From Campylorhamphus procurvoides (taxonomy: Eukaryota > Chordata > Aves > Passeriformes > Dendrocolaptidae): a stretch of DNA of 64,000 bases. The position numbers and the translations under genes were made by a program. The stretch covers positions 187,871 through 251,870 of the forward strand of contig WBMV01000443.1 in assembly GCA_013396655.1 (NCBI GenBank), in the 5' to 3' direction. The notes below the pieces were generated by a model. That model was not told where the DNA came from. It worked only from the letters and a program-made list of their open reading frames with translations, and made no database searches. Positions 1 to 12,805 of this stretch are shown piece after piece (position 1 is the first letter of the stretch; every line of letters begins with the position of its first letter).

Positions 1-541
1 CACAAACATAAGCACAAGCATAAGGATGAGCGGATATTGGGGACACATGAAGATCTGAGTGGTCTCTTTGCTAGCAAGTCCACTGGCTTCTCCAGCCATG
101 CCATCAATGAAAGGCTGAGTGGCTCAGACAAAGACCTCTCCTTGCTCAATGAGAAAAGCAAGCATAAGGAGAAGCAGAAGCACCAGCATTGTGAAACCGG
201 GCACAAAGGCTCAAAGAGTAACTTTGAAGTGGACACGCTGTCTACGTTATCACTTTCTGATACCCAGCAGTGGTCACAGAGTAAAGATAAAAACGACTCA
301 AGCAGTGATCCCATTGACTCTTGCACAAAGAGATACTCTGGTAATACTGAGAGTAATGGAAGGTCAGATTCCCTGGACATGTTTGGTGAAATGAATTCCT
401 CAAGTGAGAAGAGGGACAATGATGCAAGTGGGAATAAAAGAAGAAGCTTTGAAGGGTTTGGAACTTACAGGGAAAAGGACATTCAGCCCTTCAGGACAAA
501 TAAGAAGGACAGAAGTACTTATGATTCTTCAGCCTCTTCAG
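1..541 (+). CDS. SETBP1: SETBP1 (SET-binding protein 1), 3' end of the giant coding exon; partial
   Basis: Frame 1 is open from the first base: 180 full codons plus the first base of a split codon. SETBP1 is a large nuclear AT-hook protein that binds the oncoprotein SET, an inhibitor of the PP2A phosphatase, and acts in transcriptional control. Seen here: a His/Lys tract at residues 1-8, then [14 protein letters not shown], a second basic tract [10 protein letters not shown] (residues 54-63), [14 protein letters not shown] (residues 74-87), DSCTKRYSG, and [12 protein letters not shown] near residues 152-163. These match human SETBP1 almost colinearly, from memory, roughly residues 1150-1335 of about 1596. 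This covers the region just before and at the start of the SET-binding segment. The degron hotspot (SKI-homology region) lies upstream of the window, and the last AT-hook and proline-rich C-terminus lie downstream. There is no start codon because this is an internal exon; the ATGs inside are not initiation sites. Reading past the donor would add about 17 residues before a stop at 592-594. Gene identity is very secure; residue numbering is approximate. Confidence 0.97.
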
Positions 542-547
542 GTAAGT
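542..547 (+). other. SETBP1: SETBP1 5' splice donor (GTAAGT)
   Basis: The exon ends TCA-G and is followed by GTAAGT, a full consensus U1 donor. The exon end is phase 1, so the next exon must supply the last two bases of a Gly codon. In human SETBP1 the split codon is also Gly (SSMSP-G), which supports this exact boundary. Confidence 0.93.
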
Positions 548-3530
548 TTTGCTTTGTTCTATTTTACCTTACTGCACTCAAATTTCAATGCTGAGCAAAG
601 AGGTACTCACCATTTACGGCAAATATTTTTATAAGTCAATAACTTCTCTGGCTTTTTGTCACTGGCTGCTATTCTTCATCCAAACTTTGAGGAGGTCAGC
701 AAGAAGTTGGCCACATCACTGTTATAAATATTTGTCCTGCTTCACTTATCTCTTATAGCTTGTTGCGTCTCCTCCACAAAATCTCATCATTGCATTCTGC
801 AATAGCAATTGGCAAGGTAGGCACCTGTGGCAAAGTAGGAATCCGTCTGACTAGTGTCTAATGTCACATGGTGGTAGCCAGCCATTGAGAGAGGAGCAGA
901 GAGTCTCTGCTTTGGGCCATAAAATGATCAAAAAACATTTATTGATAGGACAGACCAGACACATGGGAAGTTGTGAAGCTGTCGCATAGCTGGTGTGGTG
1001 TAGTACTGCTGATCCAGAGGAATCCATCATGCTGAAGTCTGGGCTGGATATACAGAGATGCTGGTTCCAATCCTGGTGTAAATCTGTCACATCCAGTAAG
1101 CAGGTGTCATGTAAAGTAATTATCCTGAGCACTGAGTGGGTGTGGGAAAGGACCAGTGTCATGGAAACAATAAACCCTCACCAACTGACTCTGAGGAGTT
1201 TTAGGTCTCATGACTTGGAAATATAAGCTGGTAGATAAAGAGGGAGGAAGCTCCTTTTGGCTACTAAGGACATCTGTTCCTCTCCTGCAGAGGAGGAAAA
1301 AAGGGAATCTGAATCTTGTCTGAGAGACTGAATTGTACTTTACAATAGGGAGCTGCTTTTGTGATGACACAGAGGCAGGTGTTTTGCTACAATATAAATG
1401 AATTTAGCTTGGGAGCAAGCCCAGTGCTCCTGCACCATCAGATATTTATCACAAAGCAGATTTCACACTTGGTTCTGGGAAAGGGCGAGCTTTACTGAAC
1501 CAATCAGTGGTGGATGAGATTTTGATGTGCTAAAAAAGAGCTTCAAGGAAAAGTAGTTCATAGCCTTCAAAATGAAAAGCAAATCAACTGAGAACACAGA
1601 GGGAGCAGAGAATTTGTATAACCTGCCAATGTAAGGCTCTAAAGTTTTTTATTTACTTGCAACTGATCAAGTTCCAAAGACTGCTCGTGCTTGAGCCACC
1701 TAGATATGTCCATTTCTTTCACTGAGACCAGGATCTGGACTGTACTAGTGAAAAGCAGTCTGAAGTGAGAGACTACAGCATGAAAACATTTCCATTCATG
1801 ATATCATATTATATTGGATCGATTGAGACACCCAAAAATGATACCTCCAAAAATATTGGAAAAGAGACTGGAATAAGTCTCTGAGTATCAGAGTTCCTAC
1901 ATGCCTGACAAAGAAAAAAGTTATTCTTTTACACACCAGTGGAGTGCTGCAGTGGCTATTTCATTCAGGAAGATGTGTCCTGGCACGTAGGATTAAAAGT
2001 CTTCAAAATGCTTAATAGGTCTATTTCTCTCTTTGTTTCCTTTTTTTTTCTTTCTTTTTTTTTTTTAAGGAAGTTCACGGTTTTCACAGTAGAATTTGTA
2101 GCCTTTTTGCTTTTAGAACCAAAGATGTTTGTTAAACATGTACTTTCCAATTCGATATATTTCACTTAGGCATAGAAAACTGTCAAAATTCTCAGCACTG
2201 CTGAAGTCAAATGAGTTTCAAAAGTAGGGGCGTGACTCCCAGCAGGCTGACTTGAAAATAGAGTTAGAAAAGGAAAAGTCCATTTCATGTTATTTTCCTT
2301 CAGTTTGTTCCCCATTATGATAAAAGTATAAGATGGAAGGGTGAAACTTTCAGAAGGAGCTCCATTACATTTGCGGTTTAAACTTGTTAAACTGGTCCTC
2401 ATTTAAACTAAAATTATTATTTTTATTTATTTTTGCTTTTCATGGTTACAGCTGCATATCATTCCCCATGACCTAATCTGTCAAGGTGCAGGTTATTAAT
2501 TTATTTCTTCACTGTCATGCCATTATTTAGATGGAAAAATCGTCAGCACTTTGCTAAGCAGAGCCAGATAACCAGAGCCTTACCTTGTACTACAAGGAAA
2601 ATACTAAAACTGAATAGCTCTGCCAAGAAAGGCCTGGAGCCAAGGCTGCTCATTAAAGCCTAGGAACATCTGTCTGCTTATGACTGCCTAAGATCTCAGT
2701 GCAGCTTTATTTCCTCTCTGCCTTTGACCTTCACTGGGATTCCCAACAGAGGTCCACACTTGAGTCTAGCCATAACTATTAACCAGTTCCCACAGAGAGG
2801 GGATTACACTTTTCCATGATAACCTTGACCTTCTTTCTCCTAATTCACCTTGCATTTCCCTGAGGTGGTTAAACAGTGATTGACTAATCAGAAAAATAAA
2901 AGGTAAAAGAACAAAAAGCCCTGTGAGAACTATATGTCTGTCCCAGGAGGCAATTTCCTGATTGCTCTTTCCTTTTGGTGTTTGTCATCTTTCACAGCAT
3001 AAAAATAATATGTAACAGAGATAAGAGGAGACATCCTGAATATTCAGATGAAAGCTGAAAATAGATTTATATCACAACTTTAGTGTTATCTTTACTGCAT
3101 GGGCATTTCGGTATGCTTAGTAATGCCATTTGCAACTTCACTGCTTGTTGCTGGAGGTAAAATACGGAACCAAACCTACCCAAGCTCTGTGGTAAAAGGG
3201 ATGAGAGAACCATTTAATGTTCTTTGGTGATTGTGGCATTGTGATTTGTTTCAGTGTAGTGTGCAGATGCAGGTACCATTGTATTTTTGTTAATTTTATA
3301 TTTTTATCTGTGTTGTAACAGCACTGAGCCATCTCTGAGAAGCTTTGTGTTCCCTGGTGATATGTAGTGGTTGTTCATACGGTAGAAAACAGTCCTGTCA
3401 TACAACCTTAAAGACTATGAACAATTTTACTCTCTAGAAAGGTACAGGATGTAAAGGGAAGAGTTGTCCCTCTTACTTTTTGGAGGAGCTGATTGCAGTC
3501 CTGGCATAAGAAATGTGCCTGGCATAGATT
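548..3530. other. Intronic sequence without recognised features
   Basis: AT-rich intronic DNA with a pyrimidine-rich T tract near 2040-2070. No repeat family or gene recognised. Confidence 0.6.
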
Positions 3531-3698
3531 ACCTGGAGAAATTATGGATGCCCCATCCCTGGAAGTGTTCAAGGCCAGGCTGGGTTGGGGTTTGTGTAAG
3601 GCAGTGGAAGGCATCCCTGCTCAGTGCAGGAGGGTTGAAAGTAGATGACCTTTAAAGGTCCCTTCTAACCAAACTTTTCCATGATTCTGTGATTCGAT
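3531..3698 (+). mobile_element. CR1 LINE 3' fragment
   Basis: Contains the CR1 3' untranslated core (GATGCCCCATCCCTGGAAGTG, then AAGGCCAGGCTGG) and ends GGTCCCTTCTAACC with a tail of degenerate ATGATTCTGTGATTCG units. It is a 5'-truncated non-LTR retrotransposon copy with no coding capacity, typical of avian CR1. Confidence 0.92.
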
Positions 3699-6179
3699 GT
3701 GGAAATATGTGCCAAGAGCGAAGGGTCTCATTGAGGGAGTATCACCAACGACCTTAGTTGGTCACAAGAGAAGTCCATTCCCTGTTCTGCACCAGCTTGG
3801 ACTATCCCTGGCCATTTGTTAGTGGAGACCTTGTGAGCTTTGGCTGAGTTTACACCTCTTGAGACCCCTTGGGATTAAACAGTCAGTGTTAATGCACAGG
3901 GATAATTTCCCAGTGCCCTGCCTGTTTGTCCACCATTGTTCTGGAGAAACTGGGGTACTTCCCATAAACACTAATTAATAACTCTTCCCACCTTCCTTTC
4001 CACTCACTACCCATGACCTGTTGCTACCTGCTGTCTTTTTCCGAAATCACTATATTTGCCAAATTTCTTGTGCTCATCTGACCCTCCTGCACCTTGAAAG
4101 AGTACCTAATCAAAACTAATCAAACAGCTTTTCTGTGTAGCTGAACATTATTCCAGTGGCATTAGCCTGGTCTACAGACAAGGATACACCAGAAAATCTC
4201 TTGGGCACCTCATAGACTGAATTTTCAAGTTGTATGCACAAAATATTGGCCCAGTTGACTCCCTCTTTCCACTCCCCACAGCCAGAGGTACACCTCATGC
4301 ATCTGCAAAATGGTTTTGGAGTCCCTCTGGTGCTCTGTGACCTGAGGCACTGTGCACAGCTGGAATGCTGAGCCTGTCATCTGCTTTCCAGGAGTTACTC
4401 AAGCCCCAGGTGAGGGACCCAGGGAGAAGTCACAGATTGGTGCCACACCTGGGCTGGGGAGACTGAGATTAGAGATGTGTTTTTACTGAAGAGGTCCTTA
4501 TGGCAAACTCCACAGCTCCTTGTTATTTGTTTGCCTGTTTCAACTTCATGCATGGTGCTGGAGAAGAGGCTTTCATTGCTGATAAGCAGTCTCAATGCCG
4601 TACCTTGTGCCTCAGAAAAAAGCAGAATTTGTTACCTCTTCCCCATTTCCTTAGGTGGAATAATGAGGAAAAGCACATTTAACATTTTAAAGGTGCATAG
4701 ATAAGATGGCAATTTGCATGTACAACCTGTCACATTATGTTCTAGTTACAGTCACTGCAGACCAGGATGTAGCTGGAGGTGAAGCAGAGGTCAAGAGTGC
4801 CTATATGCAGGACTGCATTTCTGCTTTTTTTGTAGTGAGACTAATCAAGGCCTATTCTACTTTGTTCTCACAGTATTTATACCTCTTGTTTTTTTAAAAC
4901 TATGATTATACAAGCAGAGATTGCCCTACTTGCATATTGGGCATCATGACTCAAAGATCAGCTAATAAGTACATTGGTTTCATCAGGTGCAGCAAAGACA
5001 CCATACACAGTAAATCTACAGGAATATAAAGTTAATCATATGCAGCTATTAGGGAGGCAGTAATCATCAGTGTCTGACTTCTGGGTCGTTAGCATGATAA
5101 ACATGCTTTACAAATTAATGCTTAACTTACCTGTAAGCCCTCCCACGCCTTTCCCCCTCAATGTCCGTCAGTGCTACAAGCTGAATTTCTTCTGATTTGA
5201 CCTTTCCTCCTCAGCTGGTTTGTGTGGTGCTGGTTTTACTCTTTTAGGAATCAGTCTCAGCTTTAGATGGAGGGTGGGCATCACTACTCAATGAACAGGG
5301 TGTGTCCTATGACTTTAGGGCGAGAAGAGGGGCCGTGTCATCCCTGCATGTATATGCAAGCCATACATATTAAATGCAGAAATGAATGTATGTTGTATTC
5401 TTTGAAAGGCATTTTCCAATATCTTTATCTTAAAAGTGCCCTTGTTCCTGTTAAAAGTCCTTGTGTATAGTGATTAAACCTTCCAAAGGGAGAGCTGGAA
5501 CAATACTGTAGGAAAGGAGAAGTGACAATCGAATGAAGAGCATTCATCTGTACATCAGTGCAAACACACATAAAAATAACCCAGCTCTACTGAGGAGTGT
5601 CAGGTATCCAGATGAGATTTCTTCCTTGATAAAACTCCCCTCCATGGCTCAGTTTCTGGCTGGAATTGAATTCTGTCGCCCCACAACTGAATAAATGTCT
5701 GGTTCATCCTCTCTCAGAAGTTGAAACCTCAGTGTGATTTAAAACAGGACTTGCTATAAACAAAAACAAATATGGTGAAATACTGATTGGCAAGGCCACC
5801 ATAAGTTTTGCTCTGGGTTGAGCAGAAGGTTTTTTTTTGGTGTTTCTTTTAAGAAACAGCATATGCAGTTGTGGACTATTGTCATAAGCCTTGATCAGTC
5901 ACAGTGTTACATCAAGAAAAGATCAGTATTTCAGTACTGGGTAAGCATATTTATTCTTCTGAATGTATGTGGAAGAGGTAGGCAAATAGGGTTACCCAAT
6001 TACCTTATTAATTAAATGTTGCTGATTTTTCATATAATTCATGCCATTATTAATTAATATGGTATCTTTCCACAAATAATTATTTTTTTTTTACATACTG
6101 GAACCACAAAGTTAGTTCATTATTCTGCAGTAAACACATTATTTCAATAATAGGGGAAAAAGTGGTCCCACACTGTTAA
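3699..6179. other. Intronic sequence without recognised features
   Basis: Unremarkable AT-rich intron. Contains short T tracts and TTAATTAA-type strings near 6010-6060. No gene or repeat family recognised. Confidence 0.6.
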
Positions 6180-6686
6180 ACTCGCTGTTGTGGGTCCCTC
6201 ATGGCAAGAAGGACATTGAGGGGCTGGAGCATGTCCAGAGAAGGGAACGGGGCTGGGGAAGGGGCTGGAGCAGCAGAAGTGGCTGAGGGAGCTGGGGGGG
6301 CTCAGCCTGGAGAAAAGGAGGCTGAGGGGGAACCTTCTGGCTCTGCAACTCCGTGACAGGAGTGGGAGCCAGGGAGAGGTCAGGCTCTGCTCCCAGGGAA
6401 CAAGCAAAAAGAGAAGAGGAAATGTCCTCAAGTTTGCCCCAGGGCAGATTTGGATATTAGGGAAATTAGGGATATTAGGGAAAATTTCTTCACTGAAAAT
6501 GTTGTCAAGTATTGGAAGAGGCTACTCATGGAAGTGGTGAAGCCACTGGCCCTGGAAGTGTTGAAAAAATGTATCGATGTGGTGGTTAGAGACACATCTT
6601 GGTAGTAGCCCTTGCCAGTTTGGGGGAATGATTGGAGTCAATGATTTTAGAGGTCTACTCCAGCCTTAATAATTCTGTGATTCTTT
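6180..6686 (+). mobile_element. CR1 LINE 3' fragment, about 0.5 kb
   Basis: Colinear with the CR1 3' region: GAAGGACATTGAGGGGCTGG, GGAGCTGGGGGGGCTCAGCC, TGGAGAAAAGGAGGCTGAGG, GATATTAGGGAAAATTTCTT, GGCCCTGGAAGTGTTG, and the tail CAGCCTTAATAATTCTGTGATTC. Truncated at its 5' end. It carries a local three-unit 9-bp repeat at 6457-6483. The minus-strand open frame across it is a by-product of its base composition. Confidence 0.94.
6457..6483 (+). repeat. Three 9-bp tandem units with TTAGGG cores inside CR1
   Basis: TTAGGG occurs at 6457-6462, 6466-6471 and 6475-6480 at exact 9-base spacing. CR1 normally has one GGATATTAGGAAAA here, so this looks like local slippage expansion. Confidence 0.8.
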
Positions 6687-9600
6687 GAACACTGGGTGTG
6701 GTGAATGTTTTCTCATCTGACCAGCTTAGAGACAGGGGTGCATCATGAAGCTGAATAGATATCAAATGAAATACACATATAAATCACCTGGCTTTCTTCA
6801 ATAGTGGCATTTGAGTCAACAGGACCTATGTTTCACATGGCATCGTGTGCAGATTCAGAGACAGACTGATGCAAGGTCTAGGATTTGGAGACCCATCTTT
6901 TATATGATAGTTTTCTCACGTAACTGCAGAAAAATGTCTAAATTGCAGCAAACCTCAGTGTGTGACTGGGTAGAGGGGATAAATTGGTTTTCTGCTATAG
7001 AGAGCCATAGTGAGCTCTGACACTCACCAATGCCGAGTGAATGCAGTGTGGGAGCCATGGCAGTGCTTGAAGCAGATGGGGGAAGAGCCAGATACAAACT
7101 TCACTGACTGAGGATCCGTGGAGTATTAGTCACCCTCTCTTTTCTCAGCTCTGTCTCTGCTGTGGTTTCCTTGGACAGCCCCAGCTCCTTCGTAGCTTCC
7201 AACAGCTGTAAAAGTTTTCCAACCCCAGTGTTGGTGGTGGAGTTCTTTCCTCCACCTGTGTCCTGTGGTGAGGGACACACACTGTGCAATTACAGGGTGT
7301 TTGTGTCATCTAGCCCATAAAACTTAAAATCAGAGCTTTACATAACACCATTATTGTAAATACAATTACATTAATCAAAACAGCCATTTGGGCCCCTGAA
7401 TGTTTAGGAGGACAAACCAAAACTACTGAAATTACTTCTGAAAGCATTATCTGGCTCCCTTAGGATAAACATCCTTGTTTTCCACTAAGTCTTCTACCAG
7501 TCCTGGGGAGAGGAGACCAAGCTCACATGACTTGCTCCTTTCTGCCTACAGCATGTTCTAAAGGAGTAGGGGTAACCAAATTGATAGGGAAAGCGAGTAA
7601 AAGCTTTCCTTGAAAGTGTTTTGACTAAGGCATTTAAAATACAGTCAGTTTTGTTGTTGTTGTTGTTGTTTTAATGCTACCTCTTGATTTTCTGTATTGC
7701 TTCCAATGTTTTCGCTGACCAAGGAGAGAAGAAACTAGGGAAGCTGAAGTGGGAGAGGAAGTTGGACTATTTATCACCCGACCAAACTTTTATTTCCTTT
7801 CTTAATGACTGTATGTTTATTGCACTGCCTGAGGCTCAGTACAAAGTCTTTTGAACTGGTGATGAATTAATCAAATTAAATGCTGTGACCCTTTTGCTTT
7901 TTGGGAGTATTACAAGCATCCCTACACCCTGCCTAACTTCTGCCTCTTACTTTGCTCTCTGTCCAACAGTCAAGCAGTTCTTCCTTTGCAGCTTGGCATC
8001 TCCCAGCTATTTATCTTCGCTCTCTCTGGCCAATGCCAGAATGTCTTGTTTGAAGTTTTTATTCAAACCACTGCTAGTTTATGAAGTTGTGCAGATTCCA
8101 CGTTGGGTGTGCAGCAGCTTCACGTCAGACACAATTGGCCTCTGCTGGGCTCTTGGCTTTAAAAGGAAATAAAGAATCACAGCTGAATTCTCATCTCAGC
8201 CCAGAGTAAATCAAGCATCTCCCCATTGGAATTGGTGAGGTTGACTTCTCTAAGGCAAAAAAAGAGTGTGGGGCTGAGGAGTTCTGTCCAGTGAGGCGAC
8301 ACCAGAGTCCTTGTGGATGTGGTCAGCCTGCCAGGTGCTGAAAAAAGCCTTGGTTTGGCATTTAGAAGTTTTTCTCAGTCTAGAGAAAGTAGGTCCATTA
8401 AGATTTCAATGGTGTGAAGCTTGGATACTTGTGCAAGTAGCAATTTAAGAAGAGTTAGATGGAAAAGTATGTGCTATAGCGCTGGACTATACAGCACAAA
8501 ATTACTTGCTCAAGGGCACTGATGATCTAGTTACAAGAGGTCTGTTCAGATACTTGGAGGAAGTAAAACAAAGCAGTGACTGCATCGTTACTGTAAACCT
8601 GCTGATCAATGTGACTCAGAGGTGATCCCGAGATATCTGTCAGTGAGAGGGATCATAATGCACTCAGAGGAACCTGTGTCCTGAGCTGGGGTCTGTGACC
8701 TCCAGATCATCATCTGAGGCTGCTCCTCTGTTTCCACAGCCTTCCAGGTCTTTTATATTCATCTGTCACAGCAAGAAAAACGTAAAGAGCTTAGTCTGAA
8801 TGACTGCAATAATGATGCTGAACAACAAAAAGAATAAGAATATCCTGTTTTAAGGTCTTACCAAGAAAGAAGTCAGAATAAGTCCCCTATAGATCAGGAA
8901 CTGAAGGTAGGGGTGGGAAAAGAAAGCTTTGACTATCCATGGAGGAGTTTTTACACAACCTCAATGACTTGAAAAGGCCCTAGGACTCATAATAGGAATC
9001 ATTAGTGATTTGTCCTTGAAAACATGCACCTGGGCATGGTTCCCCTAGGCTTTTGCAGCTGCACTGAGTCTGACCAAGCTTTCACATGGTGCGTTCCTGA
9101 TTTCAGGAGGCTTTGGTTGTATGTGCAGTGCAGAGTTAACTGTCAAGCAAGGGCAGGACTAGATGGCTCAAAGGGATTTGCTAATGAGCTATCAAGCTGT
9201 GGGTCACTGGTTGAAATTTAATCTGCAAGAACAGTGACAGAAAATCAAATCAAGGTGCTGACGTCAGAGTGATGCTGGAGCAGCAGCAAAAGCATCGCTG
9301 ATGCCTTATGCAGCACACAAAGGCAGCTGAAATAAACTGGGAGAAAACTATGAGGAGCTTGTCTGGTTGATCCTGATTGCAAAATACAGCTCAGACAATC
9401 TGTGTTATACCTATCAGTCACTCACTTGTCTTAGTGCAGTTGCTTGTGAATGACAACAGCATATCTCCTCAGAGAATCTGACCCAACGTCAGCCTTATAT
9501 AGAACTGAAAGCAGAGTTGTGGAGGTACCTAGGCAGAGTTTGCTCAGCAGTGTCATGGAATGTGAATCAGCAACATGCCACAAAGCTCAGTAGCTTCTGG

Positions 9601-12600
9601 TTCTGCTGATGGAGTTTTTTGGGGATTTTTTTTGTCATTAGGTCCCTCATTGAGGCCGGCAGCAATAACTTTCCCATTCCCAGGCTTCTGAGGCAACAGA
9701 CAGCACAGAGTTGCCATTTCAGCTTTGTCTTGGCCTTCCCTGCCTCCAGTGTGGGCAGGGAAGGGAGCAATAGTCAGCACTGTATTTTATGTCAGCTATG
9801 ATGAGTTGGCATAAAGAGCACTTAAGTAAGTTGACACAGTCCTTGAATTGCTTGGTTTGCTTAATAAAGGAAACAAAAAAATCCCTGGAGTACTCCAGGT
9901 TCTCTTTGCTACCTGAAGTCTATTATGCACCAGTAGAAATGTGGCTTACCCCGCAACTGGGATGAGGTTAGTTGCAAAAAGTTTGTTATTCATATATTTA
10001 TTTAATTTTATTAAAAGAAAAAAAAAAGACTCTGAGATAGCAACAAGTTAAAAAATAGTTAAACTCCAGATTAATGCAGATTTCCTGTTTTGCTTCTTAA
10101 CAAAACCTCAAAACCACTTTGAACAAGTTTCCCACCTCAGCTGAGGGTGGAGTTGTGCACGCCCCACACGTGGCCTCCAGAAGTGCACCCAAGGAGAATA
10201 GCACACCTCCTCTGGCACAGTGGGGCCAAGTTTACTGCTCACAGGGCAGTCACTATATGTGCCTGTGCATGGCTGCCCAAAGGAGCTTCTGACTCAGCCA
10301 AGCACACTGGGAAACCTTAACTATACTATTTCCAACAGAGCATACTGAAGAGTAGAGATCTGTCAGGCAAAAACTGGAGGCAGTTGATAAAGGGCTGCCT
10401 CTCCAAGATGCTAGGCAGATATTGTCTGTTGTCAGTACACTGTTGTAATTTCATTGATTTGATCTAGTGAGACAACATCTCAGTAAATAAGAAGAGCAGT
10501 GAAATATATTGCGCTGAAATTAATGGTTGTTGCCTGATCTCCTCTTAAATGAATTCGTTGCAATCTGAAGCAATGCGTGCGTTTTGCAAACCCAGCACTC
10601 CTTGGCTCCTACACTGCATCATGACATTACTTTAGGCGGTGGGGAAGATCTTATTTGTGATATAGTAATGTAGCTAGATGCCTGGGAACTCTGGATGGAG
10701 TTATGCCATCTGGGTGTGTAACTCTAAGTAACAATAAGCAGTGCTTAACATTTCCTCCCACATGAGAAGCGTACCCATTAAAAGTTTAGCCAAGTCAGCT
10801 GTGCAAGTTCTTGCACAAAATGACAAACTGCCAAAGCCCTAATAGGACCCACTCTTATGTTAAAGAGTGGGTAGAGCATGCATTAGCTCAAATTCTCCAT
10901 CTCTTCTGCTAATCAGGAGTGAGTCTTGCTGAGATCAAAGAAAACCCTAGCAGGTAAAAATGGTAATAAACCAGGCTCAAGCCAAGGTTCAGAACTCCTG
11001 AGTCTTTTTCTCAGCTCTGTTTCTGAGATGCTGGATGGTTTGAAGAAGTCAGTGAATGTGATTTAGACCATCCACAAGTCAGCTTAAGTCCCTGTAAGAA
11101 TAAACGGGATGTGCCTAAGTCCCAGGGAATGGCTTAGTCTGTTTCATCTGAAAAGGAACCTACATCCAAGAGAAAGTGAGTTTTATATATAACTCTGGAC
11201 AGTGTGGTTTAGACCTAAGAGTAACTTAAACACATAAGCATATGGTTTCACTTGTGTACCATGATTGACAGCCTGTGGCAGTTCATCATGACTCACAAGG
11301 GGGTGAGAAACTGCTAATATCTCCCAAGGTGTTGAAAAGAGGTTCACTAAGTCACAGTTCAACCAAACCCACCAGTTTCAGGTGTCTTTGAGCTAGCATG
11401 GAACAACTCAGCATGAGAAATCTGGGGCATGTTCATACTCTTTTTGTGGACCAAGGCAGAAAAGAGCCTGTGTCTCTGAACTGCTTGTTGCAGGCTGGTT
11501 TGTGTTCACACAACCAAAAGCTGGGAGCATCTGGAGTAGGCAGAACAATCCACACTGCACAGCACTTGATCCTGATCCAACCAGGACATCTCCCTGTCGA
11601 CCTGGTGTGAAATCCTAAGTAATTCTGAGGGGCTTTTTAAACTAATAGAGATGCCAAAAATGGGGGTATTTCTGCAGCTGTCTGCTTCCTGTATCCTCTG
11701 AGGAGTTACAGGGGAGATATTGGAGTTTGGGACTTCAGTCTAACAGTGCAATATTGCATCAGGTTTAGGGCCAAAGTTGTATGGTGTATGTCCTTGCTGT
11801 GCCTGGAGCACAGCCTGGAGCACACAGGTCAGCTTGGCTGCACCCAGCTTTTCTCTGGGATGAAATAAATGGCTCCCTGATGGCCAGCTAATGACTGCAG
11901 GACCTGGATACCAGGATTCAGGAAAGGCATATGTCAGTCTGGCAGTGTAGAAACACCCAGGCATTCCTAAGTAGCAGCTGAGCCTGGGGCATGAGGGAAC
12001 GCCTGTTCCCTGGCCTAACTTGATTCATGCAATTTATCTGATAGAGCTCTAAAATAGCAGTTTACAAACAAAAGACCCCCCCATCTACTGGGTTAATATC
12101 TCTAGCTCCTGCATCTTACACTTCTGGTTGTTGGGTGGTTGGCCTTAATGCCTCCAATCCAGCTCTACCTGCCACCTGGAATAGTCCAGGCAATGGGAAG
12201 TGCTGGGGCCAGATCCCCTTGTGCTGGACAGCCTTGATCTCTACTTTTCTATTGTCAGGATGAGTGCTCAGACCATTAACATCTTGTGCTTCCTCCTCCC
12301 ACTTATCCCACAACCCAGAGCTTGCCCTTCAGAGGATGATTTATATTTTGATTCCCACATAAGCAGGTTTGAACACTGTTGAGCCTTGAATTAAGCAATT
12401 ACCCAGCCACACTTGTGAGAATAATTTTTCCGAGTGCTTACGCCTGAGTGGCTGCATGTAACTGCAGTAAATCATCCCGTGAAGAACCTGCAGCCCACCA
12501 TTCAGTTGATGGAGAATCGTGTGAACATCACTTGGATGCTACTTCAGAGGCATCCCTCTCTGCATTGCCTGGATGGTTTGCGTAGGCACCTGCCCTAAGT

Positions 12601-12740
12601 TATCTGAATCATTCTGCTGGAGCCAAGCATCTATTTTATTTTAGATGTTGCAATAAATAAACTGAGTGCCCAAAGCAGACAGTCTCAATCTGGCCTTCAG
12701 GGTCTCCATGTTCACTGGTTGATATAATGATATAATAGAC
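6687..12740. other. Intronic sequence, mostly featureless
   Basis: About 6 kb of intron. Noted: a (TTG) run at 7650-7672 and a short poly-A after 10015. No gene, RNA gene or clear repeat family recognised; open frames here are short and unrelated to families I know. Confidence 0.55.
7650..7672 (+). repeat. (TTG)n microsatellite
   Basis: Seven consecutive TTG/GTT units followed by T residues. Confidence 0.95.
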
Positions 12741-12805
12741 CTTGCCCAACTCATAGAGCTGTTGCAAGATGTTAATTAATTAATACTGGTAAGGCTTTGA
12801 AATGT
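12741..12805 (+). mobile_element. Possible MIR/CORE-SINE fossil
   Basis: AACTCATAGAGCTGTTGCAA followed by a TTAATTAATTAATA stretch and GGTAAGGCTTTGAA follows the order of the MIR 3' half (CTCATAGGGTTGTTGTGAGG, ATTAAATGAGTTAATA, GTAAAGCGCTT). The match is partial and judged by eye. Confidence 0.4.

Noticed and set aside
37..594. Reading the first frame as a 185-residue stand-alone gene
   Set aside because: The frame is open from base 1, matches the interior of SETBP1, and the last codons after 541 are intron read-through past a consensus donor.
6144..6431. 95-codon antisense Leu/Pro/Ser-rich frame
   Set aside because: Antisense of a CR1 fragment.
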